From the NCBI GenBank assembly GCA_004014935.1, contig CP025322.1, positions 2,666,001 to 2,730,000 on the forward strand: 64,000 bases of DNA. Reading direction: 5' to 3'. The notes below the pieces were generated by a model. It had not been told where the DNA came from. It saw nothing but the letters and a program-made list of their open reading frames with translations, and did no database searches. Shown piece by piece: positions 40,433 through 49,819 of this stretch. The translations under genes and the position numbers were made by a program. How positions within the stretch are numbered: the stretch's first letter is position 1; each line of letters starts with the position of its first letter. Origin of the DNA: Saccharomycopsis malanga. Lineage: Eukaryota; Ascomycota; Saccharomycetes; Ascoideales; Saccharomycopsidaceae.

Positions 40433-41764
40433 ATGTTAGTGGGAGTGATACTTTTAACGATTGTTGCTGGTGTGTTGGAGGCGATTCTGCTTGGTGGGGG
40501 CAATTATTTGCTGAGTTTTCTGTTTGGTGGGGCTGGATTGCAGACTCAGCTTGGGATTTCTGGAGAAATTGATTTTGAAAAGTTATTGAGGGAAAACTTT
40601 CCTGATTTTTATTCTAAATATCATGAGAAACACAACTTGTCTGCTATATTTGGATTTCATAAAAAATTAGTTGATATTCTGTCGTTATCTACACATGAAG
40701 AGCAGATAGGACATTATTTGGTGCAATTTCTAGAAAGCCAAGGATTGGTGGTAGAGATTCTTCCAATAATTGATAGTAGCAGATTCAATATATATGCTTA
40801 CTATAACAATGATGACAACGGCAAAAACCGGAGAGTGTTGCTTACTTCTCATATTGATACTGTTCCTCCTTATATTGCTTACCATTTTAACTCGACCTCT
40901 GGAGCCATAACAGGCCGTGGAACCAACGACGCCAAAGCTTCGATAGTAAACCAGATTTACAGTGTATTTGAGCTTGTTCTGGAGCGTAAAATCAGGGCTG
41001 AGAAAGACGTGGCGTTTCTTTATGTTGTGGGCGAGGAAATCGACGGCGATGGAATGGCAGCAGCTGTTGCTAGTCTCCAGGACTCTGGCCATTCCTGGGA
41101 CGTTGCAATCTTCGGAGAACCGACTGAAAACAAGCTAGGAAAAGGCCACAAGGGAAATTATATGTTTGACATCGAAGCATATGGACAGGCAGCCCATTCT
41201 GGCTATCCACAGCTCGGAGTGTCCTCAAACGAAATCATGGTTGATTTCTTACACCGTCTAGACATTCTGGCTGAAAAATACCCCTATTCAGAACTCCTTG
41301 GCCCAACAACATTCAATATTGGTAAGCTTCAAGGCGGAATTGCCATGAATGTTCTTCCTAGTTTCTCTTCAGCAGGGATTTTTTTCAGAGTGGCTGACAA
41401 CTTGGACGAATTGCATCTCATCATAAACCAAGTATTGAATGATACAAATTCGAAATATGTCCAGAAATATCCTCATTTTGTAGGCCCAAAAGCCCCTGAC
41501 GGTATCAATGGCCCGTTCATTTATAGAGAAAGCCTCAGCACAAAATCGCCCCAGTTCTTGGACTACAATGTTCCTGGCTTTGACTCGATTGCATTGGCTT
41601 TTGCTACAGACATCCCAGGCTTTACTATCCCAGTAGCAAGACGCTATTTGTACGGGCCAGGCTCCATATTCTCAGCCCACGGAGACCATGAGTTTGTCAC
41701 CATCCAGGAGCTTGTCGAAAACTTGGAGGGCTACAAGAAGTTGATTTTGTATAATTTAGAGTAA
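40433..41764 (+). CDS. Secreted or vacuolar M20A metallocarboxypeptidase
   Basis: A 443-residue zinc peptidase. An N-terminal hydrophobic segment (1-32) acts as signal peptide or anchor. The M20 metal site is complete: H140 and D142 in SHIDTVP, bridging D166 in GRGTNDAKAS, general base E201 with E202 in GEEIDGDG, E229 in FGEPTE, and a late His in SAHGDHEF. The dimerisation-domain motif AHSGYP is at 255-260. The family removes C-terminal residues from peptides, and fungal members with this HIDTVPP form are annotated as probable secreted carboxypeptidases. The start at 40433 is the first ATG; upstream in-frame TTG is ignored. CPS1 (vacuolar Gly-X carboxypeptidase) is a relative but usually longer with a different HTDVVP motif. 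Confidence 0.88.
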   Translation: MLVGVILLTIVAGVLEAILLGGGNYLLSFLFGGAGLQTQLGISGEIDFEKLLRENFPDFYSKYHEKHNLSAIFGFHKKLVDILSLSTHEEQIGHYLVQFLESQGLVVEILPIIDSSRFNIYAYYNNDDNGKNRRVLLTSHIDTVPPYIAYHFNSTSGAITGRGTNDAKASIVNQIYSVFELVLERKIRAEKDVAFLYVVGEEIDGDGMAAAVASLQDSGHSWDVAIFGEPTENKLGKGHKGNYMFDIEAYGQAAHSGYPQLGVSSNEIMVDFLHRLDILAEKYPYSELLGPTTFNIGKLQGGIAMNVLPSFSSAGIFFRVADNLDELHLIINQVLNDTNSKYVQKYPHFVGPKAPDGINGPFIYRESLSTKSPQFLDYNVPGFDSIALAFATDIPGFTIPVARRYLYGPGSIFSAHGDHEFVTIQELVENLEGYKKLILYNLE

Positions 41765-42736
41765 CTCAAGTCGGTCATAAAGAAAATATTATACTGACAT
41801 ACGCAAGGACATTAAAATATAATGTGTAATACTGAGTATTGACTAGTAAAGCATGAAGACCTGTATGATGTATTACATTAATGATATAGATATTACGATA
41901 TAGATAGAGTGTGACCGTCAAAGTCTTTAAGGATTTTGTATTTTGTTAGTTTTTTCCTACGATATAGTAAAGAAATTAGTCCATTAAATTCATCTTTCCA
42001 CTTATAACCACTTGACAAGTCAAGTTTATACAAATCTGCAGAGTTGTATGAGCAGAAGTCTTTTAAGAAAGGTTTGGTTTTACTGGGAAAAGTTGCGAGG
42101 AGACTACTATTAAAGCCAAAGTTTTCGTAGCAAGTTGAATATACTGATGACTCACGTTTTGATAAGAGAGTGTGTATGCTACATTACAGTAAGATATTTG
42201 CTGGAGTAAAATTGAATGGAAAACTCAAGAAGACAAATTTGGTTTCGATAAGGCAGATCTTGGTAATTGTGTGTTTTTATGATAAAATAACAAAGAAAAA
42301 AATCAAGTCAATACATATTATTAAACTAGTCAATATACCGGAAACTAATATTAGTCTTTTTCTCTGTAGATAATTTATCAACTCGAATAGTAAAATATAT
42401 GTCATAATAAGCGGCTCATAAAGGCATATGAATCAATTTTGTTAGTCACAACATATAAATTCTCTACAAGTATTATTAACACATTCTGTTAGCAAACAAA
42501 TCAACTCGTTTTTTACCATTTCCATACAATTAGTTGGTCAAATAGTTGAGACTAATCAACTTACCAAATACTTCCGTTTTAGGAACATTTTTCCGATAAG
42601 AAATAGGGACGGCGGGTACAAAATAGCCGTTTTAAAGCGTTAAAATGAGACATCTACCACCTATAGAATAGTATATAATATAGATACTGTTGAAAAAACG
42701 ATTTCTATAAAATAAAGACAGTTTTTATCTGTTATA
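41765..42736. other. Intergenic region, about 1 kb
   Basis: AT-rich DNA between the two peptidase genes. No repeat family member and no convincing gene. A short frame at 42170-42373 has no coding character. Confidence 0.45.
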
Positions 42737-42800
42737 AAATAATCACGATAGATATCGGTTAATAATCACGATAGATACCGGTTATATAAATATAAAATAA
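42737..42800 (+). promoter_or_regulatory. 23-bp direct repeat and TATA region upstream of APE3
   Basis: 'aataatcacgatagatatcg' starts at 42738 and 'aataatcacgatagataccg' at 42761, a 23-bp period with one mismatch. A TATA-like 'gttatataaatataaaat' follows at once, 10-30 bp before the ATG. The arrangement looks like a paired factor site, but no factor is assigned. Confidence 0.5.
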
Positions 42801-42808
42801 ACACTCTG

Positions 42809-44338
42809 ATGAAGTTGATTATTATGGGAGCCCTTTTTGGGCTTATGGTGGAAGCTCTTACTCTTCCGTATGGAAACAAGCTTCAGCAGCAATTATCGTT
42901 ATTATCTTCTGGATCCAAACTACCAGTTGTTGATTCTGAGACATTGCAAAGTTTGGTGACCGCTGAGCAGTTGGAAAGCCATGCAAACCAATTGTACAAT
43001 TTTTCCTTGCAATCAGTGGAAGAGTTTGGAAACCCTACCAGAGTGATTGGATCTGCGGGCCATTGGGCCACGTTGGAGCACATTCTAGCCACATTGTATC
43101 AGTATAGGTGGTATTACGATGTGAAAGTGCAGCCATTCCACACCATAGTGAGCAAGGTGTTGTCAAGCAATTTGACGATTGATGGTACAAGCATTGAGAA
43201 GCAAAAAGGGTTCTATTTGTCACCACCTACTGCAAATGACGGTGGTTTTGTAAGCGGAAACTTGGCTATTGTGGAGAATGAGGGGTGCAATGCTGAGGAT
43301 TATAAAGATATAAATGAGGACTCGATTGCTTTGATCAAGAGAGGAACCTGTGCATTTTCCGTAAAAGCAGAGTTTGCTGGCCAATTCCAAGCTAAAGCTG
43401 CTATCATCTATGACAATGAGTACACCGACGAGATCTTTGTAGGAACTTTGGGCGAACCATCCAAAAACAAAACCATTGCCCCTACTTTGGGAATCACTAG
43501 AAAATTGGCAGAACATTATATCGAGAAGATTGTAAACGAGCCATCTCCTGTAAAGGCCTCAGTGTCTATCAAGTCCTATGTCAAGGACATTGTCACCAAA
43601 AACATTATTGCCGAGACCAAACTCGGTGACAAGAGCAACATTGTGATGGCCGGAGCCCACACGGACAGCGTTGACGAAGGCCCAGGTATCAACGATGACG
43701 GCTCTGGGACTATTTCCTTGCTTGTTTTGGCAGAACATTTGACGAAATTCAAGCCGGTCAACGCCATCAGACTTGGCTTTTGGGCCGCAGAAGAAGAAGG
43801 TTTGATAGGCTCCACTTACTATGTTTCCCAGCTATCTCAAGAAGAAATCGGAAAACATCGTTTGTTTTTGGATTATGACATGATGGCTTCTCCAAACTAC
43901 GCCTATCAGGTCTACGATGGCAATAACATTGACAATCCAGCCGGTTCAGAAGAAATCAAAAACTTGTACATTGATTGGTACACCAGCCATGGGTTGAATT
44001 ACACTCTTGTTCCTTTTGATGGAAGATCCGATTATGCTGCCTTTATAGAAAACAAAATCCCCGGCGGAGGTATCGCGACTGGTGCTGAAGGAGTCAAAAC
44101 ACCAGAAGAAGTCGACCTTTTCGGTGGAAACGCAGGCGAATGGTATGACCATTGTTATCATCAATTATGTGACGACTTGACCAATCTCGATTACGAAGCT
44201 TGGGTCATTAATACTAAATTGATCGCTCATTCTTTAGCTACTTATGGTAGATCCTTGGAAGGTTTTCCAAACAATACCGTCTCTTCGTCATCAGTTGACC
44301 AAAAAATGTTATATCGTGGCCCTCGGGTTGTTGTTTAA
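42809..44338 (+). CDS. APE3: Aminopeptidase Y (M28 zinc aminopeptidase, PA domain)
   Basis: A 509-residue preproprotein. A signal peptide (1-17) is followed by a likely propeptide to about residue 55. A PA domain (about 135-245: GNLAIVENEGC, IALIKRGTCAFSVKA) leads to the M28 catalytic domain. Zinc ligands are visible: H284 and D286 in GAHTDSVDEG, D296 in GINDDGSG, the E328-E329 pair in AAEEEGL, D357 in DYDMMASP and a final His in YHQLCDD. Several N-glycosylation sequons are present. In yeast this enzyme acts in the vacuole, cleaving N-terminal residues. It is a different zinc family from its upstream peptidase neighbour. The ATG at 42809 gives a clean signal peptide. Confidence 0.95.
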   Translation: MKLIIMGALFGLMVEALTLPYGNKLQQQLSLLSSGSKLPVVDSETLQSLVTAEQLESHANQLYNFSLQSVEEFGNPTRVIGSAGHWATLEHILATLYQYRWYYDVKVQPFHTIVSKVLSSNLTIDGTSIEKQKGFYLSPPTANDGGFVSGNLAIVENEGCNAEDYKDINEDSIALIKRGTCAFSVKAEFAGQFQAKAAIIYDNEYTDEIFVGTLGEPSKNKTIAPTLGITRKLAEHYIEKIVNEPSPVKASVSIKSYVKDIVTKNIIAETKLGDKSNIVMAGAHTDSVDEGPGINDDGSGTISLLVLAEHLTKFKPVNAIRLGFWAAEEEGLIGSTYYVSQLSQEEIGKHRLFLDYDMMASPNYAYQVYDGNNIDNPAGSEEIKNLYIDWYTSHGLNYTLVPFDGRSDYAAFIENKIPGGGIATGAEGVKTPEEVDLFGGNAGEWYDHCYHQLCDDLTNLDYEAWVINTKLIAHSLATYGRSLEGFPNNTVSSSSVDQKMLYRGPRVVV

Positions 44339-44370
44339 TACTACTGCATAATATACAAAATAGACATAGA

Positions 44371-44412
44371 TCAGCCACTGGGCTGTATGGCTCAGTGGCC
44401 AGTTCTCTCGGT
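44371..44412 (+). repeat. SINE-like head fragment (copy 18)
   Basis: Reads gccactgggctg, then ATGGCTCAGTGGCCAGTTCTC, just after the APE3 stop. The rest of the element is missing. Confidence 0.5.
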
Positions 44413-44646
44413 TGTGATTTCACTATTGGTTTTAAAGTAGAAAATAGAAGAAAGAAGTGGAATATCCCTTTAAACTGGAAAGATAATGAATCTTTTGTTA
44501 AAACAATTATTAACAAAAAAGGTCAAACATGAATAAACTGTTTTTGAGGTTTTAATGTTAATTCATCAAATCTGGTTCGTTCTGGACGCGAAATGTAAGA
44601 TATTAATAAATAAGTGAATAAGTGGATAACGAAATAACGAAATAAA

Positions 44647-44945
44647 GCCAATGGGCCATTTGGCTCAGTAGTGGTTTTGGAGAAGAGTAAAAACACCTAA
44701 CAAGAACGCGGGTTCGATTTCCAAGACGACACTTTTACTCGCTGCTTTTTACAATGCTGAATGTGAATTCACAGGCAAGTGTAAGTGTCTGAAAGATGGC
44801 CTAGCCAAAAGTCTTTTTACTTTCAACGAATTGGGTGAGAAGATTGACAAGTCAGTATTGGGTTTTACCAAGTCCCCTTTGAAACAGCGCGTATCTACGA
44901 AACTGATATGTACTGGGCTTGAAATATATGATATTAGTATTAATA
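44647..44945 (+). mobile_element. Near full-length SINE-like element with A and B boxes (copy 19)
   Basis: Order: gccaatgggcc, A box TTTGGCTCAGTAG, 'gagaagagtaaaaacaccta', B box GGGTTCGATTTCC, middle 'aatgtgaattcacaggcaag', 'caacgaattgggtgagaaga', 'gttttaccaagtccccttt', 'cgtatctacgaaactgatat', 'gcttgaaatatatgatatt'. About 300 bp. The tail runs into the 8-bp array at 44946. Confidence 0.85.
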
Positions 44946-45345
44946 ACTAAATAAATAACGAAATAACGAAATGACGAAATGACGAAATAACTAAATAACT
45001 AAATAACTAAAAATAAAAACTAAATAACTAAATAACTAAATAACTAAATAACTAAATAACTAAATAACTAAATAACTAAATAACTAAATAACTAAATAAC
45101 TAAATAACTAAATAACTAAATAACTAAATAACTAAATAACTAAATAACTAAATAACTAAATAACTAAATAACTAAATAACTAAATAACTAAATAACTAAA
45201 TAACTAAATAACTAAATAACAAAATAACTAAATCACACATCAAACAACTAAATAACTAAATAACAAAATAACTAAATCACACATCAAACAACTAAATCAC
45301 ACATCAAAAAACTAAATCACACATCAAAAAACTAAACCCAATTCA
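44946..45345 (+). repeat. 8-bp minisatellite (ACTAAATA)n
   Basis: About 35 nearly perfect copies, with variants ACGAAATA at the left and ATCACACATCAAACA at the right. It starts exactly at the tail of SINE copy 19, so it probably grew from that tail. Confidence 0.95.
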
Positions 45346-45777
45346 GCCTAATCCACCCAACATTCTCCAATAATCCTTACAACCATTAATCCTTGACATA
45401 TCACACTCATTGCCTCTTGATATTCAACATTCCGACCAAAGCACGTGACACGCACGTGATCCATGTAGCAACAAAGGGGGAAATTTTTGGTCGGGGGTTT
45501 GGTGGTGGTGTTGGTATCGTCTAAAAGTGGTATTTTGGCAATGTCGAGAAAAGAGTAAACTTATAGATTGAGTATAATTTCTTTAGAGTCTTGAAAAAGG
45601 GTAATAAAGTGGGCTTAATCATCTATTGAAACAAAGGATTATTGAAATAGACATACGAGCAGATCTAGCGTTTTATTTAGAGAGAGATTGCGTTTTATTT
45701 AGAGAGAGAAAATTCCAAGGCGATATTAAGGAGTATATAAAGGTTGTATTGAAATCAAGAGTTGGACAGCGTAAAAA
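45346..45777 (+). promoter_or_regulatory. HOG1 upstream region with paired E-boxes
   Basis: Two CACGTG hexamers at 45442-45447 and 45453-45458 are 11 bp apart, about one helical turn. A second duplicate 'cgttttatttagagagaga' lies at 45669-45708. Cbf1/bHLH-type factors bind CACGTG in yeasts; whether they act on HOG1 here is inference. Confidence 0.5.
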
Positions 45778-47157
45778 ATGGAAGAACCTGCAGATGAATT
45801 TATCAGATTCCAGATATTTGGGACGGTGTTTGAGGTGACCAGAAGATATGTTGATTTGAATCCAGTTGGAATGGGCGCATTTGGGTTAGTGTGCGCTGCG
45901 GACGATATATTGACAAACAAAAAGGTTGCCATCAAGAAGATTATGAAACCGTTTGCGACCGATGTTCTTGCCAAGCGGACGTATCGTGAGCTCAAGTTGC
46001 TCAAGCAGTTGCGGCACGAGAACTTGATTTCCTTGGACGACATCTTCATTTCTCCTAGTGAGGATATCTATTTTGTGACTGAGCTACAGGGCACGGATCT
46101 TCACCGTTTGATCCGGTCGCGGCCGTTGCAGCCTCAGTTTATCAAGTATTTCTTGTATCAGATTCTCCGAGGGCTCAAATACGTGCATTCAGCCGGGGTC
46201 ATCCATCGGGACTTGAAACCGTCCAACATTTTGATCAACGAGAGATGCGACTTGAAAATCTGCGATTTCGGCTTGGCCCGGATCCAGGATCCACAGATGA
46301 CCGGCTATGTTTCGACCCGGTTTTACCGGGCCCCGGAAATCATGCTCACCTGGCAAAAGTACGACACCAAAGTGGATATCTGGTCGGCTGCCTGTATATT
46401 TGCCGAGATGATCCAGGCCAAACCGCTATTTCCGGGCAACGACCATGTGCACCAGTTCTCCATCATCACTGAGCTCTTAGGCACGCCTCCAAAAGACGTG
46501 ATAGAAACCATAGGCTCGGAAAACACCCTTATGTTTGTTCTCTCCTTGCCCAAGAGAGACCCCGTGCCCTTGAATGAGCATTTCAAGGACGTGGACCCGC
46601 AAGCAGTCGATCTTTTGTCCAAAATGCTTGTCTTCGACCCCAAAAAACGGATCTCTGCCGAAGAAGCTCTAAGCCATCCTTATTTGGAATACTTCCATGA
46701 TCCTGAGGACGAACCGGTCGCTAGCGAGATCTTCGATTGGAGTTTCAACGAGGCTGATTTGCCCGTCGATACCTGGAGAGTCATGATGTACACCGAAGTG
46801 GTTGACTTCCATCAAACCAATCCTGCTTTTGACCCTCGTAACTTCAACTATGCTAACGGCATCTCCGAAAACATTGTCTCCCAGCAAGAGTACGATAATC
46901 CGCAGTATGTCGACCAGAACGGCGTGCCGTACGACCCTGCTCAACTGCAATACTTGGAACAAGCTGCTTATCAACAAGCATACGCCCAGCAAGACGTTGC
47001 ATTCGACCAACAATACAATAACCAACAGCCTGCCCCTTCTTACGACCAGTCACAATTCTCCCAGTATCCTCAGGATGATAGCCAGGCTGGCAATTACCAT
47101 CACATAGAAAACGCAGAGCCGCCTGCTGTCACACATGCTGAAACCCCTAAAAATTAA
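45778..47157 (+). CDS. HOG1: Hog1/p38-type MAP kinase
   Basis: A 459-residue MAP kinase of the osmotic stress pathway. It shows the glycine loop GMGAFG (31-36), VAIKK lysine at 53, HRDLKPSN (143-150), DFG (163-165) and the p38/Hog1 phosphorylation lip T175-G176-Y177 within [18 protein letters not shown] common-docking region, HDPEDEP, follows near 305-312. After the kinase domain (to about 350) there is a Gln/Asn/Tyr-rich C-terminal tail of about 100 residues, as in other Hog1 proteins. It is activated by the MAPKK Pbs2 and moves to the nucleus under hyperosmotic stress. The start codon is the first ATG. The N-terminal [14 protein letters not shown] is diagnostic of Hog1. Confidence 0.98.
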   Translation: MEEPADEFIRFQIFGTVFEVTRRYVDLNPVGMGAFGLVCAADDILTNKKVAIKKIMKPFATDVLAKRTYRELKLLKQLRHENLISLDDIFISPSEDIYFVTELQGTDLHRLIRSRPLQPQFIKYFLYQILRGLKYVHSAGVIHRDLKPSNILINERCDLKICDFGLARIQDPQMTGYVSTRFYRAPEIMLTWQKYDTKVDIWSAACIFAEMIQAKPLFPGNDHVHQFSIITELLGTPPKDVIETIGSENTLMFVLSLPKRDPVPLNEHFKDVDPQAVDLLSKMLVFDPKKRISAEEALSHPYLEYFHDPEDEPVASEIFDWSFNEADLPVDTWRVMMYTEVVDFHQTNPAFDPRNFNYANGISENIVSQQEYDNPQYVDQNGVPYDPAQLQYLEQAAYQQAYAQQDVAFDQQYNNQQPAPSYDQSQFSQYPQDDSQAGNYHHIENAEPPAVTHAETPKN

Positions 47158-47483
47158 TCTACCAGATTGATCCATCACCCTTTTTTTTCTTTCTTCTGCT
47201 TTTTATACTGTGCCCCGACTTTTCTATATGTTTTCATTCGTCATGTTTCTTTCTCTACGTTTCTCGTACTTTAGAATGTCTTTTTTCTTATAAATCCCCG
47301 CTGTTCACATTGAGCACTCGTCAATTGTGTTTATCTGTCTGGCTACCTGTTTGGTTTTCATAAATTATGCTTATTTACGTGCATTAGATGTCTGGTTTGT
47401 TGTCTTGTCAGCAGTAGCTAAATCGTATATGCTTTTGGATATTGTGCCATTTTTGCAATTTCAATTCCTAAAAATAATAGTTA
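47158..47483. other. 3' flank of HOG1
   Basis: Pyrimidine-rich region after the stop, likely 3' untranslated and termination sequence. No gene. Confidence 0.45.
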
Positions 47484-47494
47484 TACATCAATTA

Positions 47495-47644
47495 CATGGC
47501 CACTGCGCCATTTGGCTAGTGCAACTGTCTGAAACACCATCTACGCCAATAAATGCTTACTTTCCAACCAATTGAGTGAGATAATCATGATAAACAGTAC
47601 AGGATTGGGTTATACGATACGTAGTGGGCTTGAAATATATGATA

Positions 47645-47687
<43 letters not shown>

Positions 47688-47922
47688 CATTATCATTATC
47701 ATTATCATTATCATTATCATTATCATTATCATTATCATTATCATTATCATTATCATTATCATTATCATTATCATTATCATTATCATTATCATTATCATTA
47801 TCATTATCATTATCATTATCATTATCATTATCATTATCATTATCATTATCATTATCATTATCATTATCATTATCATTATCATTATCATTATCATTATCAT
47901 TATCATTATCATTATCATTATC

Positions 47923-47978
<56 letters not shown>
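47495..47978 (+). mobile_element. SINE-like insertion with 11-bp target duplication and expanded tail (copy 20)
   Basis: The body begins catggccactgcgccatttg and continues 'agtgcaactgtctgaaacac', 'tttccaaccaattgagtg' and 'gcttgaaatatatgatatt'. The tail is ATT repeats, about 280 bp of TTATCA repeats, then ATT again. The exact 11-bp TACATCAATTA is found at 47484-47494 and 47979-47989, directly flanking the element. The head's A box region is deleted, joining ggctagtg to gcaactgtc. Confidence 0.88.
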
Positions 47979-47981
<3 letters not shown>

Positions 47982-48044
47982 ATCAATTAGAAAAAACAAG
48001 TTTATGGAGCATTATGGTGGCTTATCTTTTATTATTATCTATTA

Positions 48045-48190
48045 TTATAGCCGCTGGCCAGTACTCTTGGAGAAGAGGAAAAAGACCTGTGAGAATATTA
48101 TGATGGAGGTTATTGGGCTTTACAAGCCTCTTTACACTTAGTGGGTATATACGAAACTGATACATACTGGGCTCGAAATATATGTATTTA
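48045..48190 (+). repeat. SINE-like element (copy 21)
   Basis: gccgctggccagtactcttg, then 'gagaagaggaaaaagacctg', 'ttattgggctttacaagcct', 'gtatatacgaaactgatac' and 'gggctcgaaatatatgtatt'. The tail is short. Confidence 0.7.
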
Positions 48191-48642
48191 TTTTTTGCGT
48201 GTGTCCATTGCTTTGGGCTTCTTAAGAGGATTTAGCATTTTAAACGGAGAATATCAAATAATTATATAAAAATAATTGGGAGAAATGGCAATGAAAAGTT
48301 TATAATTCCAGAAAAAGCTATAATTTTATTATTCAATGGAAAATCGACCCAATAAATATGGCATAGAGTCCAAGCAAAAGTGATTGAAAACTTGTTATCC
48401 AGTGGAATCGAAATAAAGAGAGCATTTACATACATAATGCACTAAACTTGAGCCATACGGCCCAGCAACCCCTAAAGGGACTTGTATTTGTCTTAAATTT
48501 AAGAGGGGGGGGACCTACAACCCAATATCAAATCAAATGGTAGCGGGATCTTCAACAAAATAACGGACATAAATTATATCTATAGCAAAAATCTAAGGAC
48601 TATTAAAAGAAAGAATCAAGAACTAATAATGGAGAAATAAAA
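48191..48642. other. Intergenic, nothing recognised
   Basis: AT-rich DNA before the stop of the minus-strand wall protein gene. A 25-bp minus-strand SINE head scrap (gagccatacggcccagcaac) lies near 48450. Confidence 0.4.
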
Positions 48643-49446
48643 TTAGAAAGCCACTGCAAGTTGTTTATTGGCCAATGCTCTTCTGGCAAGGATTGTGGTG
48701 CCATTGTAGGTATGGCTGATTGAGGAATACGAGCTTGGAGATGTAGAGAGGGAAGTGAGTAAATTGCTTCCTGAAGTAGACGGAATACCGTACGAACTGC
48801 TTGAGGTGATCTGGGTGGAGTTTTCTGGAGGCATTATAGAAGAAGCAGCAACGGAAGGTGTAGAAGTGGCAGTAGCAGAAGAGGATGAATAATGTGTGGT
48901 TTTATAGACGGTATTTGTTTGAGTGACTTTTACCAAATGAGTGACGGTGGTTGTTTGTTCGATATCTTGAGTAGTAGAATAAACGCCCACCACACTTCCA
49001 GCACTATCGGTGATAGAAATAGTTGCGGTAATTGGAACTGTAGCAGTAATTACGTTCGTTACAGTGACAGTGTTCTCCTGTTCGGTGGTGTAAGAAGCTG
49101 CTGGATAACTTTGCTCTGCACCAATGGTAGCATCTATTGACGGGTTGGCTGGAACTGTTACTGTCACTGTAGTAGGAACACAGTAATTTGAGCTACCGGA
49201 GTTTGCCACCACGTTTTTGTTCTGCACACTCTCAACCTCGCCAGCAGTGGAAATGCTGGACTCAGAAGATCTGGTTCTGGTAAGATATACTGTCATTGTC
49301 TGGGTGGTAGTGGTGGATACACTGTCAATGGTGTCATTGGTGTATCTCTTGTGCACATGATGACGTGCAGGATGGTTGAGACTAAGGGCACTGATTGATA
49401 CCAACAACGTGCTATAATAAAATAAACCGGCAAGCATATTGTACAT
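48643..49446 (-). CDS. Secreted Ser/Thr-rich cell-surface protein
   Basis: A 267-residue protein with a signal peptide (1-21: YYSTLLVSISALSL). A Lys-Arg site at about residue 34 (HHVHKR then YTND) looks like a Kex2-type processing site. The rest is Thr/Ser/Val-rich with repeated TVTV/TTT and ITATVPITAT runs, suited to heavy O-mannosylation, and ends in LANKQLAVAF. The C-terminal hydrophobic stretch is short and contains Lys, so a GPI signal is doubtful and a freely secreted or wall-trapped protein is equally likely. No family is recognised. The ATG at 49444-49446 is the first; a second at 49435-49437 would give the same signal peptide. Confidence 0.8.
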   Translation of the reverse strand: MYNMLAGLFYYSTLLVSISALSLNHPARHHVHKRYTNDTIDSVSTTTTQTMTVYLTRTRSSESSISTAGEVESVQNKNVVANSGSSNYCVPTTVTVTVPANPSIDATIGAEQSYPAASYTTEQENTVTVTNVITATVPITATISITDSAGSVVGVYSTTQDIEQTTTVTHLVKVTQTNTVYKTTHYSSSSATATSTPSVAASSIMPPENSTQITSSSSYGIPSTSGSNLLTSLSTSPSSYSSISHTYNGTTILARRALANKQLAVAF

Positions 49447-49819
49447 GGATATCTATAATTGTTTGATTTGAATGAAAAAAGATAACGGACAACACAGTGG
49501 AAAAAGAATGACTGAGGGTGAGTGATCTATGCCTTGGATAATCTACAAACAATAACAACAAGAAAAGATTCTCCATGGAAACCTTATCCTTTTATATTTT
49601 ACAAAGCTCCTCATTTTACCATAAAACCATGGATTCACCTCATTGTATGACGAGCCATGTTGAAAACATGCAGATACCGTGGGCCAGGGGGTTTGACAAG
49701 AACATGAGTCTGCAGCAGGATGCAGCAGGATGCATATATCTGGAAAAACAGTATGGTGCTAACAGTTAACTAAGCCAAAGTTGTTTTGACTAGTGGAAAC
49801 TCTGCAACAGTGTGTAGCC
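49447..49819. promoter_or_regulatory. Divergent promoter region, wall protein / cullin-like gene
   Basis: 373 bp between outward-facing starts. It has a small 'tgcagcagga' tandem duplication at 49711-49730. No specific site was recognised. Confidence 0.4.

Noticed and set aside
42170-42373. Small gene between the two peptidases
   Set aside because: 67 residues, basic and AT-driven composition, no signal peptide or domain, no promoter-like context.
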